Below, in pieces: positions 52,035 through 59,710 of a DNA stretch of 64,000 nt. Origin of the DNA: Alphaproteobacteria bacterium (GTDB lineage Bacteria > Pseudomonadota > Alphaproteobacteria > JANSWW01); NCBI GenBank assembly GCA_024743275.1, contig JANSWW010000002.1:248001-312000 (forward strand), given 5' to 3'. The position numbers and the translations under genes were made by a program. Within the stretch, counting starts at the first letter, position 1; each line of letters begins with the position of its first letter. The notes below the pieces were generated by a model that had not been told where the DNA came from, did no database searches, and worked only from the letters and a program-made list of their open reading frames with translations.

Positions 52035-54151
52035 GATACCCGTTCCGTCCTGGCAGGTGCCTCGCGCGGTGCGCCGGCCCCGTCGGGGGATCGATCAGGA
52101 GACCCATCGGGGTATGCCTCGCGGCCGACCACTTCCCGGGCCCATCGGTCGAGTTCGTTGAAGACCCCGCTATCGGATCCTGGCCGGCCGGCGCTCAACT
52201 GAAAATACCGCAGGCCTTCGGCCGGAATACCGATCACCGTGAGCCGGGGGTCGACGCCGCAGCCAACCGCGATCGGGTGGTTGGCCGGATCGAGATCGAG
52301 CGCCCCGGGAACATGGTCTGGCGCCCCATCAAGTCCTGGATTGCGCCATTTCCGGATCAGGCCGCGGTCGAGCAGATTCCGAAAGAGCGGTGCGTCCGAC
52401 CGTTCGGGGTCGAACGGCTCCATGCGTCCGTTGATCAGGACGCTCGCATGGCGGGTCGTGCCGGTCAGCCCCCCCGTGACCCGGAAGCCGGTTTCGTCCG
52501 CCGCAATGGACGGCCGCGGGCCGATCGAAAGGTCAAGGACACCGGCCTCGACCAACGCGAGGACCTTGCGCATGGCCTCCAGCCCGGCGCCGTTGGACAT
52601 ACGCTGATAATGGCGGTGATAAACCCGTGCGAAGTCGCGCTGGGAGGCGGCCGTAACCCCGCCTTCGTCGAGAACATAAGAGAACACGGACCGCAGATCG
52701 CGCCAGACACCATCGACCGCCGCTTTCACCGGATGGGCGAGATTACCCTGGGCGGCCGCCCGCACATCCGCCCTCAGAAACGAGACCATCCGTTCGCCCC
52801 AATCCGCCCCCTTCCAGGCGTGCCCGGTTGGCACGGCATCCTCGCCAAGGGGATGAAACAGATCCCGCCACTGGAAACGCCGCTCAAAGGGCAGGCCGAG
52901 GGCGTCGGCGGCCCCTTCCACCGGGGCCATCAGCAGCGCGATCCCCTCCTCCGGCGATAGCGGCGCGTCATGGCGAAAAAGGGCCACCCGATCCTCGATG
53001 GCCCGAAGGACGCCGTCGCCGAAGGCTTCCCCTTCGGTGATTCGATAGAAGACGAAGGCCATCTCCAGGACGACCAGCGGAAAGATGTGGCGTCCGAAAT
53101 CCAGCTGCCTGACGATCCTGCCGGCAATGTCATTGGGAACGCCTTGGTGGGTCCGCAGCCGGTCGACGGTCTCGTTGGTCAGGAAGTGGGGCCGGTGGGC
53201 GAGCCTATCGTGATTGCGGCCCGACCCGTCGCGGGCCTTGTCGTTCCGGGGCCGGGCCTGGGCCGGCAGCCCGCTGGGGGAGAGGCCGATGATCGTCCCG
53301 GGCTCGCGGCCGGAGGAAACATAGCGCAGCGGCGGGCAGTCGGTTCCGTCCGGACAGGGCTCGAAACGCCCGCCCCGTCCCTCCGTCAGATAGAGGATCG
53401 CATCGATGGCCGTCAGCCCGAGGCTGAGGACGCCAACGGTCGCGCCCGGCGGCACGGCCGCCTCCGTCAACGAGGCTTCGAGAGGATAGGCCGCCGGAAC
53501 GAACCCGGGGAGCCCCATCAATTGACCGGGCAACGTGTCCGGATGAGGCCGTGTCGGTGTGTGACCCGTGACCAGAAGGACCCGGGCCACGTCGAAACTC
53601 CGCCCAAGGGTCGCAACGGAAAAGCCGCCCGCCCTGGGCGCGATATCGACCACCTCGTCGGCGAAAAGGTCGACATCCACATTCGGCGTTGTGCGCAGCA
53701 GGGCGACATAGCGGTCGAACATGGCCCGCAAAGCCTCGCCATGGAGCGCCCGGGACGGCACATCCGTCGGATCGAGGTCATAGCGCGGATCGCCGGTTTC
53801 GTCATATCTGACACGGCACCACTCGTGAAAGCTGGGCCGGAGCACCCGGGGGAGCAGGGGCACCCCCAGGCGTGTCCCGGAATCATGGCTTTCGTCGGCC
53901 GCGAAGCCGATCTGACTGGCGACCCGGTTCATATAGCTGGTGCCCGGCTGCCGGTCGCTATGGGTGGCGCCGGCCCCGAACCGGCCGGTCCGCTCGAAGA
54001 TGACGATCAGAGTACGCTCGGCCGGAGGTGCGGCAGAGAAATACGCCGCCAATCGTTCGACCGCATAGGTGCAGCGGGGACCGCCGCCCACGATGGCGAT
54101 GGCCGCCTTTTTTCGGTCTTGCCTTCTGTCTCGATCCGGCGTTTCCCCCAT
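52031..54151 (-). CDS. FAD/NAD(P)-binding oxidoreductase (PF13454-like)
   Basis: 706 aa from the ATG at 54151; a GTG at about 54205 is an alternative. The dinucleotide loop is AIAIVGGGPRCTYAVERLAA. GTSYMNRVASQIGFAAD and LFADEVVDIAPRAGGFSVAT are typical second-half motifs, VLLVTGHTPTRPHPD precedes the NAD-binding part, and VGVLSLGLTAIDAILYLTEG is a second Rossmann segment. C-terminal parts contain VLINGRMEPF and IGIPAEGLRYFQLSAGRPG. The family is poorly characterised and occurs in secondary metabolism. It is 150 bp downstream of the enolase gene and overlaps the phosphodiesterase gene. Confidence 0.8.
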   Translation of the reverse strand: MGETPDRDRRQDRKKAAIAIVGGGPRCTYAVERLAAYFSAAPPAERTLIVIFERTGRFGAGATHSDRQPGTSYMNRVASQIGFAADESHDSGTRLGVPLLPRVLRPSFHEWCRVRYDETGDPRYDLDPTDVPSRALHGEALRAMFDRYVALLRTTPNVDVDLFADEVVDIAPRAGGFSVATLGRSFDVARVLLVTGHTPTRPHPDTLPGQLMGLPGFVPAAYPLEASLTEAAVPPGATVGVLSLGLTAIDAILYLTEGRGGRFEPCPDGTDCPPLRYVSSGREPGTIIGLSPSGLPAQARPRNDKARDGSGRNHDRLAHRPHFLTNETVDRLRTHQGVPNDIAGRIVRQLDFGRHIFPLVVLEMAFVFYRITEGEAFGDGVLRAIEDRVALFRHDAPLSPEEGIALLMAPVEGAADALGLPFERRFQWRDLFHPLGEDAVPTGHAWKGADWGERMVSFLRADVRAAAQGNLAHPVKAAVDGVWRDLRSVFSYVLDEGGVTAASQRDFARVYHRHYQRMSNGAGLEAMRKVLALVEAGVLDLSIGPRPSIAADETGFRVTGGLTGTTRHASVLINGRMEPFDPERSDAPLFRNLLDRGLIRKWRNPGLDGAPDHVPGALDLDPANHPIAVGCGVDPRLTVIGIPAEGLRYFQLSAGRPGSDSGVFNELDRWAREVVGREAYPDGSPDRSPDGAGAPREAPARTERVS

Positions 54152-54300
54152 GGGCCGTCCGTCCCCCGCGCTGTCCGATCCTTTTTCGGGGACCGACACC
54201 ACGCCTGGAGTCGAATAAACACACCGAAAAAGCCCGCAATAGTCGCAATTCTGCACACTGTCCAACGGGATTGTCCATAGGCTCCCCAGCCCACCGCCCC

Positions 54301-55590
54301 TCAGCCTCGTTTGTTGCGCCAGCACAGGAACGCCGGGTCGCCGTAGACCGCGTCGTCGCCCAATTCCTCCTCGATGCGGAGCAACCGGTTATACTTCGCC
54401 GTCCTGTCCGATCGGGACAGCGAGCCGGTCTTGATCTGGCCACAGCCGGTGGCGACCGCGAGATCGGCTACGGTGGTATCCTCCGTCTCCCCGGAGCGGT
54501 GCGAGATCACAGCCGTGTAGCCCGCCTTGTGCGCCCGGTCGACGGTGGCCAGCGCCTCCGTAAGGGTGCCCACTTGGTTGACCTTCACCAGAATGGAGTT
54601 GGCGACACCGGCGGCGATGCCTTGCTCGAGATATTTGACGTTGGAGCAGAAATTGTCGTCTCCGGTGAGCTGGCAATGCCCGCCGATGGTCTCGGTGATC
54701 AACTTCCAGCCCGCATCGTCGTTCTCGGCCATCGGATCCTCGATGGAGATGATGGGATAGTCGGCCACCAGCTTCGCGAGATAGGCGGCATGCTCCTCTG
54801 GGGAACGGACCAAATCCTCCCCGCCATAGTGATAGCCACCGTCCTTCCAAAACTCGGACGGGGCCGGGTCGAGGACCAGCGCGACATCCGTTCCGGGCCG
54901 ATATCCAGCATGCAGGATGGCCGACAGGATGTACTCGATCGCCTCCGGCGCCGTCCGCAGATTGGGCGCGAAACCGCCCTCGTCGCCGACATTCGTCTGA
55001 TGGCCGTTCTTGGCGAGTTCGGATTTGAGGACGTGAAACACCTCCGCACCGATGGTCACCGATTCCCGGAAGGTGGCGGCGCCGACCGGCATGATCATGA
55101 ATTCCTGGAAATCGAGCAGATTGTCGGCGTGCTTCCCGCCATTGATGATGTTGATCCCGGCCGCCGGCAGGATGCGCGCATCGACCCCGCCGACATATTT
55201 GTAGAGCGGCAGGCCGCGACTCTGAGCCGCCGCCTTGGCCGCCGCCAGGGAAACGCCGAGGATCGCATTGGCCCCGAGACGTCCCTTGTTCTCGGTGCCG
55301 TCCAGGTCGATCATCACGCGGTCGAGGGCCGCCTGGCGCAGGGCGTCCATGCCCAGCAGCGCGTCTTGGATCTCGCCGTTGACCGCATTGACGGCGTTCA
55401 TCACTCCGCGCCCCAGGAAGCGCTTCCCGCCATCGCGCAACTCGACGGCCTCGCGTTCTCCGGTTGACGCCCCCGAGGGCACCGCAGCCGTTCCGAATGC
55501 GCCGTCTTCGAGATGGACATCGACCTCGACGGTGGGATTGCCCCGGCTGTCGAGAACTTCGCGGCCGACAATGGCGGTGATGATGGACAC
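54301..55590 (-). CDS. eno: Enolase (probably a paralogue)
   Basis: 429 aa from a GTG at 55590, with GGAGGA about 8 bases upstream. All key enolase elements are present: S-G-A-S-T-G-E at the mobile loop, [12 protein letters not shown] (His159-type), [10 protein letters not shown] (Glu168), GDEGGFAPN (Glu209), VLDPAPSE (Asp246), [11 protein letters not shown] (Glu290), LTGDDNF (Asp317), VKVNQVGTL (Lys342) and [10 protein letters not shown] and [11 protein letters not shown]. It should be active on 2-phosphoglycerate/PEP. Substitutions such as LDPAPSEFW (usually DAAASEF) and [13 protein letters not shown] (usually PVPMMNIINGGAH) make it divergent. It is not beside pyruvate dehydrogenase or pgk genes but among unusual enzymes, so it may serve a dedicated PEP-using pathway. 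Confidence 0.92.
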   Translation of the reverse strand: MSIITAIVGREVLDSRGNPTVEVDVHLEDGAFGTAAVPSGASTGEREAVELRDGGKRFLGRGVMNAVNAVNGEIQDALLGMDALRQAALDRVMIDLDGTENKGRLGANAILGVSLAAAKAAAQSRGLPLYKYVGGVDARILPAAGINIINGGKHADNLLDFQEFMIMPVGAATFRESVTIGAEVFHVLKSELAKNGHQTNVGDEGGFAPNLRTAPEAIEYILSAILHAGYRPGTDVALVLDPAPSEFWKDGGYHYGGEDLVRSPEEHAAYLAKLVADYPIISIEDPMAENDDAGWKLITETIGGHCQLTGDDNFCSNVKYLEQGIAAGVANSILVKVNQVGTLTEALATVDRAHKAGYTAVISHRSGETEDTTVADLAVATGCGQIKTGSLSRSDRTAKYNRLLRIEEELGDDAVYGDPAFLCWRNKRG

Positions 55591-55695
55591 GGTCCGGTCC
55601 TCCTATGGCGTTCTCGCCGCGATTCACGGGGACCACCCTAAAATCGCTAGACGCCGAACTGTTGATGCAAGGTCGTTTTACTATAAATATTGAAT

Positions 55696-55710
55696 AAGTT
55701 TTGCAAACTT
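55696..55710. promoter_or_regulatory. Short palindrome in the eno/peptidase divergent promoter region
   Basis: AAGTTT (55696-55701) and AAACTT (55705-55710) flank TGC. An AT-rich stretch, 55675-55700, includes TATAAA on the plus strand and TATAGT on the minus strand (with TTTGCA 16 bp upstream on the minus strand). It is a plausible shared promoter-operator. Confidence 0.45.
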
Positions 55711-55747
55711 TGCGTGGGTAGGAAGTGGCCTTGGAATGGGAGCCTTC

Positions 55748-57349
55748 ATGATCGCCGAGATCGTTGCCGACCGGCTCCGAAGGGCGCCCATCGACCGGGC
55801 GATGGCCTGGATCGCCGACCTGTGCCGCCACGACCGCTATCAGGCCTCGCTGGGCATCAACAGGGCCGCCGAGTTCGTCGCCGATACCGCCCGCTCCGTC
55901 GGCGTCGAGAACGTCACGATCCAGCGTTTCGCCGCCGACGGACGGCGGGCCTGGTGGTCCTTCGACGCTCCGCGTTCCTGGACGCCGGTCGAGGCCCGTC
56001 TCGAGGTGAAAGGAAAAGGGCGGGACGCCTTTACCGTCGACCACGCCGCCACCCCCTTCACCATCGCCACCTATTCCGCGGCCACACCACCGGGCGGCGT
56101 TACGCTGCCGCTGGTCGTGCTGACCGAAACCGCCAAGGCCGATCCGGATCGGGGCGGCATCGCCGTCGTCGACCGGGAAACCTATGCCGCCCCCGACCTG
56201 ATCGCCCGGGTCACCGCCTCGGGCTGTCGGGGCTTTGTCACCGACGGCCCCGCCAAGCCCGCCGACCGAAGAGATTCCCCCGGCCGGGTCGAGTTGCCGC
56301 CGGGCTGCCCGCTCTTCGCCTTCAGCATCACGTCGGACCAATTCCGCAGGGTCCGCACGGCGGCATTGTCGGCGGGGGCGGCGACCGCCCGGATCCAAAT
56401 AGATAGGACGGCGCCAATGCCCGTGGTGATCGGCACGCTGCCGGGCGACCTTCCCGGCGAGATCTGGCTCACCGGCCATCTCTGCCATCCCCGGCCAGGG
56501 GCCAACGACAACGCCTCCGGCGTGGCCGGGACGCTGGCGGTCGCGGCGCTCGAGGCCTCCTTCCCCCGCGCGAAGCGGAAGACGCTGCGCTTCGTCTGGG
56601 GACCCGAATTCCTCGGGGCGGCGGCCCTGCTGCACAGTTTGAGTGCCCGAGGCATCCGGCCTGAAGCGGTCATCAATCTCGACATGATCGGCGAGGACCA
56701 GGCCTTGTGCGGCTGCCCTTTCGTGCTGGAACGGTCGAGCGGCCATATGCCGGACCCGCTGAGCCCGCTCGCCGAATTGATCGTCGCCGAAGTGTTCGCG
56801 CAAACCAACGATGCCCCGGGTCGGTGGATTGCGACACCGTTCCAGGGCTTCTCCGATCACGCCATTTTCGTAAGCGCGGCCGAGGGCTGTCCGGCGGTTC
56901 AGTTCTGCCACGCCCCCGACCCCTTCAATCACTCGGCCGCGGATCGGCCGGACAAGGTATCTCCGCTGGAGATGCGACGATCGATCGCCGCCGCCTCGGC
57001 CTTGGCCACGATGATCGCCTCGTCAGAAGACGTCGCGGCCAACCGTCCCACCGCCGACCTCCGAACGATACCGGGGGACGCAAGGCCAATCCGCCGCGAT
57101 CGGGGGCCGGTGAACATCAGGGCCATTGTGGCGGCTCTATCCCCCGGGTCGCGCGAGCGTCTATTGGCGCTTTTCCGGGAGGACCGAATGAACCATGCCG
57201 TGCTGATGAGCTTGGCTCTGCGGGTGGATGGCGTGCGTGGCCCCCGCCAGATCGTCGAGGAGAGCTACGCCGCCCTTGAAAGACCGGTCGAGGAGAAGAT
57301 CGGGATGCAGATGCTTGACGCGCTCATTGAGGCTGGATGGGCCGAATAA
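55748..57349 (+). CDS. DUF4910/M28-like aminopeptidase-family protein
   Basis: 533 aa from the ATG at 55748, favoured by GGGAG six bases upstream; ATG 55736 is possible. TGHLCHPRPGANDNASGVAGT supplies the zinc-binding His and Asp pair of the DUF4910/M28 catalytic domain (His and bridging Asp), and FVWGPEFLGAAALL the catalytic Glu. GFSDHAIFVSAAEGCPAVQF provides the last His ligand. The C-terminal ~110 residues (SRERLLALFREDRMNHAVLM) are a winged-helix-like extension. Family members are zinc hydrolases often found near natural product and glycan genes. It could process the 69-aa peptide encoded next door, in a convergent position. Confidence 0.82.
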   Translation: MIAEIVADRLRRAPIDRAMAWIADLCRHDRYQASLGINRAAEFVADTARSVGVENVTIQRFAADGRRAWWSFDAPRSWTPVEARLEVKGKGRDAFTVDHAATPFTIATYSAATPPGGVTLPLVVLTETAKADPDRGGIAVVDRETYAAPDLIARVTASGCRGFVTDGPAKPADRRDSPGRVELPPGCPLFAFSITSDQFRRVRTAALSAGAATARIQIDRTAPMPVVIGTLPGDLPGEIWLTGHLCHPRPGANDNASGVAGTLAVAALEASFPRAKRKTLRFVWGPEFLGAAALLHSLSARGIRPEAVINLDMIGEDQALCGCPFVLERSSGHMPDPLSPLAELIVAEVFAQTNDAPGRWIATPFQGFSDHAIFVSAAEGCPAVQFCHAPDPFNHSAADRPDKVSPLEMRRSIAAASALATMIASSEDVAANRPTADLRTIPGDARPIRRDRGPVNIRAIVAALSPGSRERLLALFREDRMNHAVLMSLALRVDGVRGPRQIVEESYAALERPVEEKIGMQMLDALIEAGWAE

Positions 57350-57364
57350 CCGGCCCCAAAACAC

Positions 57365-57422
57365 TTCGGGCCGGCTTTCGCCGGCCCGAAAGGATGAATT
57401 GGGGGCCGGCTTTCGCCGGCCC
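57365..57422. repeat. Two copies of a GC-rich hairpin repeat between convergent genes
   Basis: TTCGGGCCGGC-TTTC-GCCGGCCCGAA (57365-57390) is a perfect 11-bp stem, and GGGCCGGC-TTTC-GCCGGCCC (57403-57422) repeats the core with an 8-bp stem. Both share the tail GAAAGGA. It lies between the stops of the peptidase and peptide genes and probably serves as a bidirectional terminator. It resembles dispersed GC-rich palindromes of alphaproteobacteria. Confidence 0.85.
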
Positions 57423-57446
57423 GAAAGGAACACTTGGACGGCTCAG

Positions 57447-57656
57447 TTACTGAGCGCCGGTCTCGCAGCTTGCGCCACAAATGGCTTCCAGACCGAACTT
57501 CGACGCCGAAACAGCCGTCTGTGTCGTGCGCATCCGCTCGAGGTCGGCGACGGACATTTCCGCGGCGCGAACGGTGGTGCCGGTGCCCAGCAGCGCGACA
57601 TGCTCTTCCTTGAGGCCGAAATTACCCTTGTGAACCGTAGAGAGTTTAGTTTTCAT
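57447..57656 (-). CDS. 69-aa peptide, candidate precursor of a modified peptide
   Basis: Starts at ATG 57656 with AAGGAG upstream and a near-consensus promoter. The first ~45 residues are charged and leader-like (MKTKLSTVHKGNFGLKEEH ... MSVADLERMRTTQ). The C-terminus, SKFGLEAICGASCETGAQ, is small, has Cys60 and Cys64 and Ser/Thr nearby. The stretches GNFGLKEEHVALLGTG and SKFGLEAICGASCETG look like a degenerate internal repeat. No double-glycine or recognised leader class is seen. It fits a RiPP precursor (C-terminal core with Cys, Ser, Thr), but no known RiPP maturase type is next to it. A toxin/regulatory peptide is an alternative. Confidence 0.65.
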   Translation of the reverse strand: MKTKLSTVHKGNFGLKEEHVALLGTGTTVRAAEMSVADLERMRTTQTAVSASKFGLEAICGASCETGAQ

Positions 57657-57690
57657 GATCGATCACTCCTTTAACGTGATTACGCAAATA

Positions 57691-57718
57691 AGTATGCAAC
57701 ACACTTTTAGCGTGTCAA
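57691..57718 (-). promoter_or_regulatory. Strong promoter of the 69-aa peptide gene
   Basis: On the minus strand TTGACA (complement of 57713-57718) is followed after 16 bp by CATACT (complement of 57691-57696); TACTTA at 18 bp is an alternative -10. The transcript leader is then about 30 nt and contains AAAGGAG before the ATG. Confidence 0.7.
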
Positions 57719-58140
57719 GCATGAATCCAACAATGTTCTATTTTGGTTTTTCACTCTTTGGTTATGAAACCGGTATGGGAACGAATACGACAGGCGGCTG
57801 GACCGGACCTGGAAAGGCGCGGCCCGAAGTCAATTGCCAATCGGAAAAATTGCTTAATTTCAGAGCCATAAGATCAGACCTGCCACGAAAGCCGACATGG
57901 TGCAAAAGAAGACCATATAGCTTGGATACGGCACGGGAGCCGCAGCCCCATATCCCGCGGAATGGAAGACAACCTTTCCCGCTCTATTAGTAGACGAGTT
58001 TCGATTTTGCGCTTGCTTCCAATCGATCCTCAGAAATACCCTTTTTGAGGGATTTGACCAAAACTCATGAGTGTGAGTGTTCCGGCGCTTGAATAACGGC
58101 GGATGGGAAAAGACCGGAACCGAAGACCGAAGGGGGCGGT
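57719..58140. other. AT-rich non-coding region between peptide gene and flavin monooxygenase gene
   Basis: About 420 bp clearly lower in GC than the rest. Open frames here lack ribosome sites and have improbable codons. A hairpin AAATACCCT-TTTTG-AGGGATTT (58034-58055, with one bulged A) is visible and could be a terminator or leader structure. Nothing else is supported. The low GC suggests imported DNA or a long regulatory region. Confidence 0.5.
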
Positions 58141-59478
58141 GTGGGACGCGAAAAGACCGGGTTGAGACTGGGCGCCTTCCTGTATCCGACGGGTTATCAC
58201 GTCGCGGCCTGGCGCCACCCGGACACCCCCGCCGATGCCGGCGTCAATTTCCGCCATTTCGCGGACCTGGCGCGAACGGCGGAGCGGGGCTGCTTCGACT
58301 TCCTGTTCCTTGCCGACAGCGTCGCCATGCGCGGAACCGACATGCCGGCGTTGAGCCGGACGGCGGTGCGCTATGTCGCGCAGTTCGAACCGCTCACCCT
58401 GATCGGCGGGCTGGCGGCGTTGACAGAGCGGATCGGCCTGACCGTCAGCGCGACCACGACCTATACGGAGCCCTTTCATCTGGCGCGCATGCTCGCCTCC
58501 CTCGACCATATGAGCGGCGGGCGCATCGGTTGGAATCTCGTCACCTCCCAGAACCCCGCCGAGGCCTATAACTTCGGCCTCGAGGCCCACCCGCCCCATG
58601 GCGAGCGCTATGCCCGGGCCCATGAATATGCCGATGTCGTGAGGGGGCTTTGGGACAGCTGGGACGACGACGCCTTCTTGCGCGACAAGCGGTCCGGCCT
58701 TTTCTTCGATCCGGACAAGCTTCATGTCCTGGATCACAAGGGGCCGCATTTCTCGGTCCGGGGTCCGCTCAACATCCCCCGATCGCCCCAGGGCCGCCCG
58801 GTCATCATCCAGGCCGGCTCTTCGGAAGACGGTCGGACACTGGCGGCATCCGTCGGGGAGATCATCTTCACCGCCCAGGATACCAAGGCGGGGGCTCAGG
58901 CGTTCTATGCCGACATGAAGGCCCGGGTCACGGCGGAGGGCCGGAACCCGGACGAGGCGATCGTCATGGTCGGCGTCTTGACCTATGCCGGCCGAACCCG
59001 GGCCGAGGCCGAGGACCGGGTGGAGGCGCTCCAAGCGCTCGTCGACCCCATCGTGGGCCTCTCGCTACTGGCCAGCGAGTTGGGCGGCGTCGACCTTTCC
59101 GGCTGCGATCCCGACGGACCTCTACCGCCCCTGCCCGCCTCGAATGCCGGTAAGAGCCGTCAGCGCCTGCTTGTCGAGATGGCGGAACGGGAAGACCTCA
59201 CCATCCGCGATCTCTATCGCCGGGTCGCCGGCGGGCGCGGCCACCATCAGCTCGTCGGATCGCCGGAGGATATCGCCGACAGTTTCGAGGACTGGCTGGC
59301 CGACGGGGCGGCCGACGGGTTCATGATCATGCCCCCCGCCCTGCCCCAGGGCCTCGACGACTTCGTGGCCCTCGTGGTGCCGGAGTTGAGACGCCGCGGC
59401 CTGGTCCCCGACGCCTATCGAGGAACCACGCTGCGCGATCATCTCGGCCTGCCGACGCCGGTCTCCCGCTATGCCTGA
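58141..59478 (+). CDS. LLM-class FMN-dependent monooxygenase (NtaA/SnaA/DmoA type)
   Basis: 445 aa from a GTG at 58141 with AGGGGG upstream. The TIM-barrel family pattern is clear: GAFLYPTGYHVAAWRHPD, ERGCFDFLFLADS, FEPLTLIGGLAALTERIGL, HLARMLASLDHMSGGRIGWN and VTSQNPAEAYNFG. Members use FMNH2 from a separate reductase and oxygen to attack amines, nitrilotriacetate, dimethyl sulfide or heterocycles. Its stop overlaps the AtzG-like gene, and the amidase follows, forming a catabolic-looking trio. Confidence 0.9.
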   Translation: MGREKTGLRLGAFLYPTGYHVAAWRHPDTPADAGVNFRHFADLARTAERGCFDFLFLADSVAMRGTDMPALSRTAVRYVAQFEPLTLIGGLAALTERIGLTVSATTTYTEPFHLARMLASLDHMSGGRIGWNLVTSQNPAEAYNFGLEAHPPHGERYARAHEYADVVRGLWDSWDDDAFLRDKRSGLFFDPDKLHVLDHKGPHFSVRGPLNIPRSPQGRPVIIQAGSSEDGRTLAASVGEIIFTAQDTKAGAQAFYADMKARVTAEGRNPDEAIVMVGVLTYAGRTRAEAEDRVEALQALVDPIVGLSLLASELGGVDLSGCDPDGPLPPLPASNAGKSRQRLLVEMAEREDLTIRDLYRRVAGGRGHHQLVGSPEDIADSFEDWLADGAADGFMIMPPALPQGLDDFVALVVPELRRRGLVPDAYRGTTLRDHLGLPTPVSRYA

Positions 59479-59710
59479 GGGCGACGCAAACCAGGACGCG
59501 GCCTTGGCGCGGGAATGCGATGTTGTCCTGGCGCGGGCTGGGATCACCGTACCGGAGGATCGGCGCGAAGGCGTGCTGGCGGGCTACCGCGAACTCCGGG
59601 GGATCGCGGCCGTTCTCCGGCAGGCCCGCCCCGCCGAGAGCGAACCGGGCACCAAGTTCGATATCGCAGCCGTTCTGAGGACCGGTGAGTACCATGACGC
59701 CCCTGACTGA
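59471..59710 (+). CDS. AtzG-like (DUF4089) small subunit
   Basis: 79 aa. The segments VVLARAGITVPEDRREGVLAGY and LRGIAAVLRQARP match the AtzG/GatC-like family that pairs with AtzE-type amidases. It overlaps the monooxygenase by eight bases and the amidase by 17 bases. In cyanuric acid degradation AtzG is needed for AtzE activity (1-carboxybiuret hydrolase); here it is presumably the partner of the next gene product. Confidence 0.85.
   Translation: MPEGDANQDAALARECDVVLARAGITVPEDRREGVLAGYRELRGIAAVLRQARPAESEPGTKFDIAAVLRTGEYHDAPD

Noticed and set aside
54389..56932. An 847-codon minus-strand open frame over the peptidase and enolase genes
   Set aside because: It is antisense to the peptidase gene and out of frame with enolase; both of those carry complete catalytic motifs.
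57655..57990. A 111-codon plus-strand frame in the AT-rich gap
   Set aside because: No ribosome site, unlikely composition, and it covers the promoter of the 69-aa peptide gene.
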